Source: Lysobacteraceae bacterium NML91-0213
Lineage (GTDB): Bacteria > Pseudomonadota > Gammaproteobacteria > Xanthomonadales > Xanthomonadaceae
DNA: 64,000 bases
Direction of reading: 5' to 3'
NCBI GenBank assembly: GCA_002798175.1
Contig: NWQL01000001.1
Location: forward strand, 474,965 to 538,964
The notes below the pieces were generated by a model. It had not been told where the DNA came from and did not search any database. It saw only the letters and a list, made by a program, of their open reading frames with translations. Every line of letters begins with the position of its first letter. Position 1 is the stretch's first letter. Below, piece by piece: positions 10,701 through 17,026 of this stretch. A program made the position numbers and the translations under genes.

Positions 10701-11282
10701 GTCATCCACACGGTGGAGGACATGGCGCTGTGCCTGGACGCGCAGCTCAATGGCGAGGTGACCCTTGGGCAGCCCCTGACGCACGGCTACAGCGCCGGGG
10801 CAGGACTGGTGAGCAGTGCCCTGATCCTTGGCGACGCACAGGCACGTTACGAGCGGCTCTTCGCGCAGAACACATGGACCGGCGAGTGGAGCAACGAGCG
10901 CATCGGCACGCCGCCCACCGGCGGGGCCCAGTTCAACGATGCGCTATGGCCGATCGAAGTGGTCAACGCGCATGCCATCACCGAGCGGTGGAGGCTGCAG
11001 TTCACCAGCCCCACGGCCTTCAACGTCATCGGCGAGCAGCTCGGCGTGATCTCCACCGGCAACACAAGCCAGAACGTCGCGCCGATCAATCCGGCCACAG
11101 GAGAGCCCTACTTCGTGATTCCGGCGGCGGGCTTCGGTGCAGGGTGGGCGAACGGGAACAACCTGCGCTTCAACACGGTTGCGGCCGGTGGTCCTTTCTG
11201 GGTCGCCCGCACTGTGCTGAGTGGTCCGGCCACGAACCTCGATGACCGCATCCGACTGCAGACGCGCTGGGACAAGGATTGA
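7713..11282 (+). CDS. Large tail-tip protein with six beta-type repeats
   Basis: 1189 residues, starting 3 nt after the previous stop. Residues 1-200 form a distinct N-terminal region. From about residue 297 onward a module recurs, each copy opening with PG[ST] and strands and containing a G-T-[IV]-x-Y/F-x-TG-x-V core; copies begin near residues 297, 384, 475, 562, 714 and 797. The C-terminal 250 residues have a different composition and end in a tryptophan-containing segment. No signal peptide or catalytic motif is seen. The repeats look like Ig-like or similar beta-sandwich domains, as in tail fibres and tip proteins that contact the host surface. Product and partners are inferred from its place between tape measure and hub-like genes. 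Confidence 0.55.
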   Translation: MSEIKLFRPQRLTDNPDGGGLATATEIVDGEVNNLFDDISRIDRVNGELSLRKVFPIAATENTELFSDLHVIVQSPPLDPRVSSVIFRTNTGWGDEREDAKEYVERYLDPSVITRMIPYDRQLQGQRTVLVYQRPELSLPEIGEVYALVNETVGTSEYFRVQDIDHEVQTFTDADGDYQARVITLTISQALTREFLGSQPNRYFTAESGRSQVRKTIASDAARYRGVVRLAHDASAGDLGVKVESVYAQLVPAAASEVAVTDTPPPGVTGLVASSHQTLTFTAHSQRIWRLPTAIEPGSLRTTVSLVAFDDGLGSLRNGSPTGPITGAIDYARGLVELGGVPGTVAMTYRPAAVVSKAAQSHQIPVTLGNRGYVYVATLVPLPAPGSTSVSFRALGRWYTLQDDGTGALRADSGVGVGTVNFQTGTVSVSLGAMPDVGSSVVIAWGTRSEYEIRTGDLQIETPAVRLQLGAGNCEPGTLTVQWEAGGVTRSASADAGGQISGDASGRVVHATGEVLLRPLVLPDSNTLFACDYEAGISTTEVFTPSASGGSVVVTASGAPIRPGSVRLAFAAFAENSDGLPGSVQVELTDNGAGALLDETGQVVAGASVVYASGIVTFPATYMRTMQQLTRAEFGGILPDRVGVDASGRFILKQYRWLVPSTPVNGAALAGFINGTAVSLSFKLDSVADEVVAEEHEPGPLRIDLTPRVRNAIVPGGVYFTLAGRDYFARQGTLYYGVDLANGAGTPAGTIDYSTGEVAITSYVGGVAPGLTLRALLTEVSPLPVYMVNGRTPGSPLRPGTFQIRANRVLDGQMVMATADQNGNISTADMRGTVDSVTGVFAIAFGAYVLDSSLSPEERAANWYSPDNVDADGYIWRPREVIPGTVAINCVVQVALPMDPDIIKVNPVRLPMDGRVPVIRAGDTLVIHEPLPHPLPAGLAGGQVVNLPRGGLASIAVYDAAGRGVPLNIFQHQDLEAGQLTLASPLNLDGFQQPLVVIHTVEDMALCLDAQLNGEVTLGQPLTHGYSAGAGLVSSALILGDAQARYERLFAQNTWTGEWSNERIGTPPTGGAQFNDALWPIEVVNAHAITERWRLQFTSPTAFNVIGEQLGVISTGNTSQNVAPINPATGEPYFVIPAAGFGAGWANGNNLRFNTVAAGGPFWVARTVLSGPATNLDDRIRLQTRWDKD

Positions 11283-11287
11283 TCGAT

Positions 11288-11833
11288 ATGACAGAACCCG
11301 CGACCGACACCACGTACCCGGAAGCCATCGACCTCCTGCCGCATGTTCCGCCCAACGCGGCGCAGAACGAGCCCGGGCTCGAACACGACATCATGCATGC
11401 GCGTGCGAATGCAGTGCTCAACGCCCTCATGATGCTGGTCGGAACACACGACAATGGCATTGATGGTGGCACCGTCCTGGACCGGCTGGTCGCGCTGGAG
11501 GAGGGGTCGCCCGGCATCGTTCGGCTGAACGTACAGGCCGGGGCCAGCTATGGGCTCGTACTGAGTGACGTGGGCGCGTTGATCTGCCGCGATCACGATG
11601 GACCGAATGACGTCGTAGTGCCGCTTCACAGCACAGTGCCGTTCCCACGCGGTGCGCGCGTCGACATCGGCCAGGACGGCGTGGGGCAAACACGAGTGGT
11701 CAAGGCGGATCCGAGCATCGTCATCCTATCGCCAGAGACCCTCCGGCTTCGAAAGCGAGGCGCCAAGGCGACCCTGATCAATCGCGGGCCCGACCGGTGG
11801 GACCTCGAGGGCAACCTGGAAGCCGCGTCGTGA
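11288..11833 (+). CDS. Phage tail-region protein of unknown function
   Basis: 181 residues. A TTG at 11279 overlaps the previous stop, but AAGGA at 11273-11277 is better spaced for the ATG at 11288, which was chosen. The first 70 residues are helical and acidic; residues about 80-165 are beta-rich (GLVLSDVGALICRDHDG, then VPFPRGARVDIGQDG), resembling a small carbohydrate-binding or tail-accessory fold. Its stop overlaps the next GTG. No family recognised. Confidence 0.45.
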   Translation: MTEPATDTTYPEAIDLLPHVPPNAAQNEPGLEHDIMHARANAVLNALMMLVGTHDNGIDGGTVLDRLVALEEGSPGIVRLNVQAGASYGLVLSDVGALICRDHDGPNDVVVPLHSTVPFPRGARVDIGQDGVGQTRVVKADPSIVILSPETLRLRKRGAKATLINRGPDRWDLEGNLEAAS

Positions 11834-12480
11834 TTACGCTTGGCATCATCGCGGCTGCCGCACCGCGCGCTTCAGGAGCGCTCGTTGGCGCAGCGTGGGA
11901 TCCGCAACAACGTTCGCCGGCTGCCGTTCTTTCTGGGCAGAACCTCCGGCTGACCGCTGACGCCGCCGCAACGGGCGCGTACGGAAGCACGCGGAGCACG
12001 CGACGCCTGCATGGGAATGCCTACATCTCTGCGCGCGTGTCCGGGGGTGCCGTGAGCGGTGAGACCGCTGGATTCGGCCTCGCTGATGGCGCTGTGGTGG
12101 TTCCGGCCGGCGACTTCTGGGTGGGTGGAATTATCGGTTCCGTCAGCATCTGGGGGCCTCGGTCAACGTTGTACGCCGGTGGCAGCTCCCTAGGCCAAGT
12201 GGGGGCGGAGGGGTCTGCGTTCGATGTCGAAATTGCGATCCGCGTGGATACACGTCGGGTGTGGATCAGGCGCAGCGGAGGCGCATGGGCAGGTGGTGGC
12301 GATCCGTCGGCGGATACCAGTCCGACGATGGTCTTGCCAGGCACCTCATCGATCTATGCTGCCGCCAGCATCACCCGGCAGGGCGCGCAGCCCACGCGCT
12401 TCGTAGAGCTGGACGGAGATCAGGCGGCTACGACGGGCGTACCGCCTGCTGGATTCACACCAGCCAGCTGGGCGTCGTGA
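11830..12480 (+). CDS. SPRY-like (lectin-fold) phage protein
   Basis: 216 residues from a GTG start in a GTGA overlap. Residues about 55-165 show the pattern of phage SPRY-type domains: a GNAYISARVSGG strand, a GFGLADGAVVV core, a VSIWGP...LYAGG segment, and FDVEIAIRVDTRRVWIRRSGGAW, where the last part corresponds to the D-x-x-x-x-x-[VI]-W/F-x-x-x-G signature. Such domains bind proteins or glycans and occur in tail and adsorption proteins. A role in host contact is inferred. Base composition looks lower in GC than the tape-measure gene, so the segment may have been exchanged between phages. Confidence 0.5.
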   Translation: MITLGIIAAAAPRASGALVGAAWDPQQRSPAAVLSGQNLRLTADAAATGAYGSTRSTRRLHGNAYISARVSGGAVSGETAGFGLADGAVVVPAGDFWVGGIIGSVSIWGPRSTLYAGGSSLGQVGAEGSAFDVEIAIRVDTRRVWIRRSGGAWAGGGDPSADTSPTMVLPGTSSIYAAASITRQGAQPTRFVELDGDQAATTGVPPAGFTPASWAS

Positions 12481-14210
12481 GCACAGCACCGCGACCTTAC
12501 CGGTCACCGAATCCGTATCGGTCGGCGCGCTCGTACCGGCATGGCTGGGGACCGGCGCCGCCGTATCGCAACGCGCTGCCGTACCGGAACCCCGCGCTCT
12601 ACCGCGGCGATGATCTTCGGGCGGCTGCCCGAGAGCCGACATACACCGCAGAGGGCGGCTTCTCGTGGGATACGGGGGTGGCGGGCGCCGGAATCCACGC
12701 AGCGTCGTTCGGACAGGCCGCTGCTGCCGAGATGGTCGCGGTGGCGGCGTGGTCGACGCACCTGACGCATGAAGCTTCCGGAGCACTTGCTTACAGCGCT
12801 CCAGCGCAGCGAGGTGCGGGTAGCGATCTGCCGTGGGAGGACGCCAGCCAGCGATCCCACGACACCACATGCCTCCCGTTCCAGGCGCTCAACGCGCATG
12901 ACGCGGCGAGCGCGCTCCGATGGGGGGATTTCGACCTGCATGGTTCAGCGGCTGCGGCAACTCGTTGGGGCAGCCCGCAAGCGCGGGACGTCAGTTCAAC
13001 GCTCGGCTGGAGTGCACTCGTTGCCCGCTCCGCGAGCGCCTCGTCTCTCTGGCGCCGGGTCATCGAACGCGGCGGATTCGTTGCGGTGCCGTGGGGCCCG
13101 ATCGCTGCGCGCTCGCGTGGCATCGATGTCGTCTGGCCGCCAACCCCTCCCATCGATGACGACACGATCGTCGTCCCCGACTACCCGGTGTACGTGATGC
13201 TGCCAACCCTGACCGCTGTGCGCCTGCCCGATCGCACGCCCATCCCGCTGCTGTCGATCTCCTTGGAAGAGCAGCTCGGCAGCTTCCTGTGGAGCTTCAC
13301 GGCTCCGATGAGCCGCGCAGGTCTGTCGCTGGTGGATCCGGACGCGGGCGGGTCGCCACCGATGATCGAGGTGGCGATCAACGGCTACGTGTGGACCTTC
13401 GTGGTGGACGGCTACGACGACAACCGGCGCTTCGGCAGCAACACGCTGACCCTCCGGGGGCGCAGCACCTCGGCAGCCTTGGCGGCACCGTACGCGCCCA
13501 CCCGCACGTACATGGCGACCGCAGACCGTACTGCGGCACAGCTGGCGAGCGAGGAACTGCCCGTCGGGTGGACACTGGCATGGGATGCTGTGGACTGGTT
13601 GGTGCCTGGCGGGACTTTCAGCTACCAGGACCTGGCACCAATCGAAGCCATCGCGCAGCTGGCCAGCAGCATCGGTGCGGCGGTCCGGAGCGCGCCGGCG
13701 GCCCCGCAGCTCGAGGTAGTGCCAACCTACCGTGCATCGCCGTGGGCATGGGCCGACTCCGCCCCCTACGCGATCCTTCCTGCGGCGGTCATCGCCGAAG
13801 GCAGCAGCAGCTCGCAAGGCGGGACCAACCCGAACGGCGTCTATGTCTATGCCCAGAGCCACCCGTCCGGCGCGCTGGTGAAGATTGCGGGCACGGACGG
13901 CGCCCACCAGCTCCCCATGGTCGTGGACTCGCTGCTGGTGCACCCGGACGCGCAACGTGAGCGTGGCCGCCACGAGCTGGCAGCGGCTGGTCGGATGCGG
14001 ACCGTGCAGCGCACTGTGCCACTGTTCCCAGCCGAGCCGCTCCCTGGCATGCCCGATCTCGGAGTCATCCGGACGGGCGCCCTGCTGGAGCTTGAAGATC
14101 TGGATGGAACGTGGCGCGGGATGGTCACCGCGGTGCGCATCGACGCCACCCGCAGTGGGCGAGCGTTGTCCGTGCGCCAGCACCTGACGATCGAGAGGCA
14201 ATACCGATGA
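12477..14210 (+). CDS. Baseplate hub-like tail protein with N-terminal W-repeats
   Basis: 577 residues; the GTG start makes a GTGA overlap, whereas longer starts in the same frame run over the upstream gene. The first 50 residues repeat a PYR motif (PRPYRSPNPYRS, then PYRNALPYRNPALYR). Residues 65-230 carry about seven tryptophan-centred repeats (FSWDTG, LPWEDA, LRWGDF, TRWGSP, LGWSAL, VPWGPI, VVWPPT) spaced roughly 20 residues apart. Residues 245-577 (LLSISLEEQLGSFLWSFTA onward) resemble the hub domains of tail proteins related to gpD/gp27. The C-terminal hub fold is an inference from pattern. Confidence 0.5.
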   Translation: MSTAPRPYRSPNPYRSARSYRHGWGPAPPYRNALPYRNPALYRGDDLRAAAREPTYTAEGGFSWDTGVAGAGIHAASFGQAAAAEMVAVAAWSTHLTHEASGALAYSAPAQRGAGSDLPWEDASQRSHDTTCLPFQALNAHDAASALRWGDFDLHGSAAAATRWGSPQARDVSSTLGWSALVARSASASSLWRRVIERGGFVAVPWGPIAARSRGIDVVWPPTPPIDDDTIVVPDYPVYVMLPTLTAVRLPDRTPIPLLSISLEEQLGSFLWSFTAPMSRAGLSLVDPDAGGSPPMIEVAINGYVWTFVVDGYDDNRRFGSNTLTLRGRSTSAALAAPYAPTRTYMATADRTAAQLASEELPVGWTLAWDAVDWLVPGGTFSYQDLAPIEAIAQLASSIGAAVRSAPAAPQLEVVPTYRASPWAWADSAPYAILPAAVIAEGSSSSQGGTNPNGVYVYAQSHPSGALVKIAGTDGAHQLPMVVDSLLVHPDAQRERGRHELAAAGRMRTVQRTVPLFPAEPLPGMPDLGVIRTGALLELEDLDGTWRGMVTAVRIDATRSGRALSVRQHLTIERQYR

Positions 14211-14437
14211 GCATCCGCACGAGCTGGGGTGCGTTCGAAGACCTTCTGGCCGATCCGTTGCTCGTAGCGGTGGTGCTCGAGCACAACGCCGACGGCACCA
14301 GCACGGTCGCGCTACCCGGGGGCGGGCAGCTGCGGGTGCGAGGGCAGGGGGTGGACGAGGGCGCGCACGCCTTCATCCGTGGTGGAGAGATCCGCGGCCC
14401 CGCGCCCGCGGTGGTGCCCATCACGCTCGAGGTCTAA
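14207..14437 (+). CDS. Small phage tail-region protein
   Basis: 76 residues, ATGA overlap with the hub-like gene. It reads as a compact beta domain: a short helix, then VAVVLEHNADGTSTVALPGGGQLRVRG, which resembles an OB-fold strand pattern of the type found in baseplate spike and puncturing-domain proteins, followed by AFIRGGEIRGPAP. It is the last gene of the overlapping tail operon. The OB-like reading is weak, so the function is left open. Confidence 0.45.
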   Translation: MSIRTSWGAFEDLLADPLLVAVVLEHNADGTSTVALPGGGQLRVRGQGVDEGAHAFIRGGEIRGPAPAVVPITLEV

Positions 14438-14648
14438 GGACCAGGACCGGGCGGGGGAAATTCCTACAGCGTTGGGCGGAGGCCGCCGACAGACCGGCCA
14501 TGACGGGTCGCGGAACCTGTGCATGCCAGCAAACGCGCGGACCCAGTAGCGGAGCATGGCGGACCACGGCCCTCCCCTGGCACGTCCTCCGCCACCGTCA
14601 CTCGGGACATCCACCGCGCGGGCGCCACAGGGACAGTGGCGCCGCTGG

Positions 14649-14888
14649 CTACTTCTCGGGGTGACCGATTCCAACCTTGCCGGCGAGGTCCTGCAGGTAG
14701 TTGCCGACGTCGTCGTAGTCCTCGTCGCGCGCACTGCAAAGAATGTGGTCCGCCTCGCCGGCGAACGTCTCGGCAAGCTGCCATTCCTCGACGCCTTCCA
14801 GCAGGGCCGGTAGGCGCTTCTCGAAGTCGGCCAGCAGCCGCTCAATCTCTTCGCGGGACTTCGTCGTCGTGTTGGGATCGCAGGTCAT
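14649..14888 (-). CDS. Small acidic protein coupled to the SRAP gene
   Basis: 79 residues on the strand opposite to the tail genes. Its ATG overlaps the stop of the SRAP gene (ATGA), so the two are translationally coupled. The protein is strongly acidic, with a predicted helix (REEIERLLADFEKRLPALLEG) and an acidic segment near residues 53-64 (ARDEDYDDVGNYL). No family is recognised. An acidic partner of a DNA-binding protein could be a regulator or DNA mimic, but that is speculation. It belongs to a prophage cargo cassette. Confidence 0.5.
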   Translation of the reverse strand: MTCDPNTTTKSREEIERLLADFEKRLPALLEGVEEWQLAETFAGEADHILCSARDEDYDDVGNYLQDLAGKVGIGHPEK

Positions 14889-15808
14889 GCGGCTATCCGA
14901 TGCTCGTAGTAGGGGCGCTGCTTGTCGTCGAAGATCGCGTAGAGCGCCTCGAGATTGGAGGGGTCCGGGTTGAGCCAGGCGTCGACGTGCTCGGGCTTGA
15001 TGTTGATGATGGTGCGGTCGTGGCCAGCGGCCGCGACTTCGGGCTCCGGGTCGTCGGTGATCGCGGCGAACGAGAGCAGCTCAGGCTCGACGCCCTTGGG
15101 GTCCGACCAGCTCGACCACAGGCAGGCCACCAGCATCGGCTCACCGGTTCGCGGCACGAACTCCAGAATCCTGTTCTCGCCCTCGACCTCGACGTGCTCG
15201 TAGAACCGGTCGGCGATCATGATCCCGTGCTGCCGGCCGAACAGGCCGCCCCAGAAGCCCTCGAGGTTGTCCCGCCTGGCGTTGTACGTGCCCGGGAACT
15301 TGCGATCGTAGAGGGCCGGCTTGCCAGCAGGCCGGCACTGGTAGCGCATGAGCTTCACCACGCGGCGCCCGCCCTCAGACACCAGCACTGGGCAGTAGAC
15401 GCCCGGGTACACGCGGCGGTCCTGGTCGCTGGGCTTGCCCTTCAGCACGTCCAGCCGGCGCTGCGCCGCGGCCACCTTGTTGGTGCCGATGCGCACGTCG
15501 TCGCGGGCCTTCTTCGTCTCCTTCACCTGCAGGGCGCGCTCGGCATCGGCCACGCGGCGGCGCTGGGCAAAGACCTCCTGCGTGAGCTTGTCGGTCTCCC
15601 AGGCATCCCAGCGGCGGATCATCTCGGCCAGCTCGGCCGGGCCGTGCTCGAGGATGTCGCGCTCCGCTGCCCGCGGCACTTTCTCGCGGCGGGGGTCCTT
15701 GCCCTCCTGCCACCAGAAGATGCGGATGTAGGAATCGAGGTCCATGTCCGCCCCGGTCTCGCGGCGGAACTTGGAGTACTCGGCTTGGACCTGGGCGGAG
15801 TAGCACAT
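14885..15808 (-). CDS. SOS response-associated peptidase-like protein (SRAP/YedK/HMCES family), enlarged
   Basis: 307 residues from an ATG that puts the catalytic cysteine at position 2 (MCYSAQ), as required after Met removal in SRAP proteins, which bind abasic sites in single-stranded DNA through a thiazolidine crosslink. The other active-site landmarks are present: Asn in TYNARRDNLE, Glu in RFYEHVEVEGE, His in GHDRTIINI. YedK is about 222 residues; here residues roughly 25-130 hold an added, highly charged, probably coiled-coil insertion. A longer open frame upstream has no support. It lies in the prophage on the opposite strand, 8 bp from a perfect inverted repeat, and is coupled to a small acidic ORF. 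Confidence 0.8.
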   Translation of the reverse strand: MCYSAQVQAEYSKFRRETGADMDLDSYIRIFWWQEGKDPRREKVPRAAERDILEHGPAELAEMIRRWDAWETDKLTQEVFAQRRRVADAERALQVKETKKARDDVRIGTNKVAAAQRRLDVLKGKPSDQDRRVYPGVYCPVLVSEGGRRVVKLMRYQCRPAGKPALYDRKFPGTYNARRDNLEGFWGGLFGRQHGIMIADRFYEHVEVEGENRILEFVPRTGEPMLVACLWSSWSDPKGVEPELLSFAAITDDPEPEVAAAGHDRTIINIKPEHVDAWLNPDPSNLEALYAIFDDKQRPYYEHRIAA

Positions 15809-15816
15809 GGGCGGCG

Positions 15817-15862
15817 AGCCTACACCCGGCGGTGTGGCCCGCGCATGAGCCGGGTGTAGGCT
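15817..15862. promoter_or_regulatory. Perfect 14-bp inverted repeat upstream of the SRAP gene
   Basis: The arms AGCCTACACCCGGC (15817-15830) and GCCGGGTGTAGGCT (15849-15862) are perfect inverted copies separated by 18 bp, ending 8 bp before the SRAP ATG. The centre-to-centre distance is 32 bp, about three helical turns, so it could be a paired operator. As RNA it would form a strong hairpin in the leader, which could hide the ribosome site. No clear promoter or Shine-Dalgarno was recognised next to it. Confidence 0.55.
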
Positions 15863-15917
15863 GGACCAGCCTTGGCGCCCCGCCGTCATCCGCAGGCGTC
15901 CGCGCCGCCGGACCGGT

Positions 15918-16112
15918 CTAGAACGGGGCGCCGGGGCGCCCACCTTCCAGCAGCTTGAGGACGCGCTCGTACACGGCGACGGCGCCTTCCACACCAGATC
16001 CGGCTCGCCCGAGCCGCGCAAGGAAGTGCTCAGCGCCCACGCGCGGGGCAGCGATGAGAATGGCTGCGGTAAGGATGGCAGCGCTCAGGTAGAGGGGGTT
16101 TTCGGTCTGCAT
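15918..16112 (-). CDS. Small membrane protein, hypothetical
   Basis: 64 residues. An N-terminal hydrophobic stretch (residues 7-26, YLSAAILTAAILIAAPRVGA) could be a signal anchor or a single membrane helix; the remainder is a short helix with basic and acidic residues. Shine-Dalgarno support is weak. It lies in the prophage cargo region upstream of the SRAP gene and in the same direction. It may be a phage small membrane protein, but chance coding cannot be excluded. Confidence 0.35.
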   Translation of the reverse strand: MQTENPLYLSAAILTAAILIAAPRVGAEHFLARLGRAGSGVEGAVAVYERVLKLLEGGRPGAPF

Positions 16113-16222
16113 CGGCGAGGCCTCGGCTGGTAGAGGTGCACATCAGAGCGCCGAACGGTGCGCTGCGGCAGTGGGACCCCTTCCAGTTCCGCCTGGCGAT
16201 TCAGCCCGTGGCTCCACATACC

Positions 16223-16690
16223 ATGCGGTCCATGGCCAACGACCCACCCAACCCCTACATCAACCTGCGGCTGGACCAGCTGGCCGTCGCCTGCAACGCG
16301 AAGGCCGCGGACCTACTGCGCGGCAACCGCGTGTCACGCCGGGATCTGGCGTATCTGCTTCTGGCAGCCGCCCGGGCCACCGACCCACGCGACCTGCACG
16401 GGTCCCCGTACCAGAAGGTGTCGCGGGACCGCTGGCCACCCTCGACGCTCTGGCCCGAGTACGAGCAGGCCCTGCGCGGCCTTCGGTACCGGCTGATTAC
16501 CGAGGCCATCCAGGCGGCCGGTGAGTTGCCGCGAGATCATGGAGCTCTGGTGGCGCGCTCTCAGCAGAGCGACGAGGGCCTGCGCGCGGGGCTGGCGGAG
16601 CTGGATCGGTTGGGCGGGCAGGGCACGCCTGCGGACGATCTGCAGCACCCTATGCCGCCGCAACCTATTGATCCGCAACGAACGGATTAA
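16223..16690 (+). CDS. Hypothetical protein at the prophage end
   Basis: 155 residues from the ATG at 16223 (a second ATG at 16232). Soluble and helical, with an opening NPYINLRLDQLAVACNAKAADLLRG, a middle LAYLLLAAARATDPRDLHGSPYQKV and a proline-rich tail. The helical LAVACNAKAADLLRGNRVSRRDLAYLLL section could form a small DNA-binding or adaptor fold. It ends about 70 bp before the attachment site, where phages often keep accessory genes. No family is recognised, and the reading frame is supported by length and composition only. Confidence 0.4.
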   Translation: MRSMANDPPNPYINLRLDQLAVACNAKAADLLRGNRVSRRDLAYLLLAAARATDPRDLHGSPYQKVSRDRWPPSTLWPEYEQALRGLRYRLITEAIQAAGELPRDHGALVARSQQSDEGLRAGLAELDRLGGQGTPADDLQHPMPPQPIDPQRTD

Positions 16691-16762
16691 CCCGTTTTTT
16701 CGGGGCCGATTTCGGGCAATTTCCCTTTCGTACCGGAAAGATAGCCGCGACTGGCCGCAAGT

Positions 16763-16807
16763 CTGGGGGACAAGTGGTCGTCGGTTCGAATCCGGCTACC
16801 CCGACCA
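16763..16807 (+). other. attR: 3' remnant of a tRNA-Pro gene (probably GGG anticodon)
   Basis: The segment folds as the 3' half of a tRNA: loop bases TGGGGG, anticodon-stem strand ACAAG, variable loop TGGTC, T stem GTCGG/CCGGC around TTCGAAT, acceptor strand TACCCCG, discriminator A and CCA (16805-16807). The acceptor strand matches the intact tRNA-Pro(UGG) at 37198, but the body differs, so it comes from another isoacceptor, likely GGG. To the left lies phage DNA instead of the tRNA 5' half. This is what site-specific integration at a tRNA 3' end leaves behind, so the intact gene should be at the far left end of the prophage. Confidence 0.8.
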
Positions 16808-16840
16808 TATCCGGCCCCTGCGGCACCGCGGCGGCCCACC

Positions 16841-16868
16841 GAAGCCCCGGGAGACCGGGGCTTCTCCG
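16841..16868 (+). terminator. Terminator hairpin after the tRNA-Pro remnant
   Basis: A perfect 10-bp stem, GAAGCCCCGG and CCGGGGCTTC around GAGA, lies 33 bp after the CCA. The following bases (TCCGTT) are only weakly T-rich. It was probably the terminator of the original tRNA-Pro transcript and now ends any read-through from the prophage. The rest of 16691-17026 holds the attachment site and no gene. Confidence 0.55.
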
Positions 16869-17026
16869 TTCCCGCGGACACCTGGCCTTCCCGGCCGGGG
16901 TGCTCGTGCTGCGGGCGGCGGCCGCGCCTTGCTGCAGGCGGCGCCGCGCGAACTCCGTGCCGGTGCGGAACTTGCGGCCCGCAGCGCGTTCGAACGCTCT
17001 CCGATTCCCACATGAATGGAGCACGC

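Noticed and set aside
14519..15859. Long plus-strand frame across the SRAP gene
   Set aside because: Antisense to a gene with intact SRAP motifs; the translation is Arg/Gly/Val-rich and lacks a domain.
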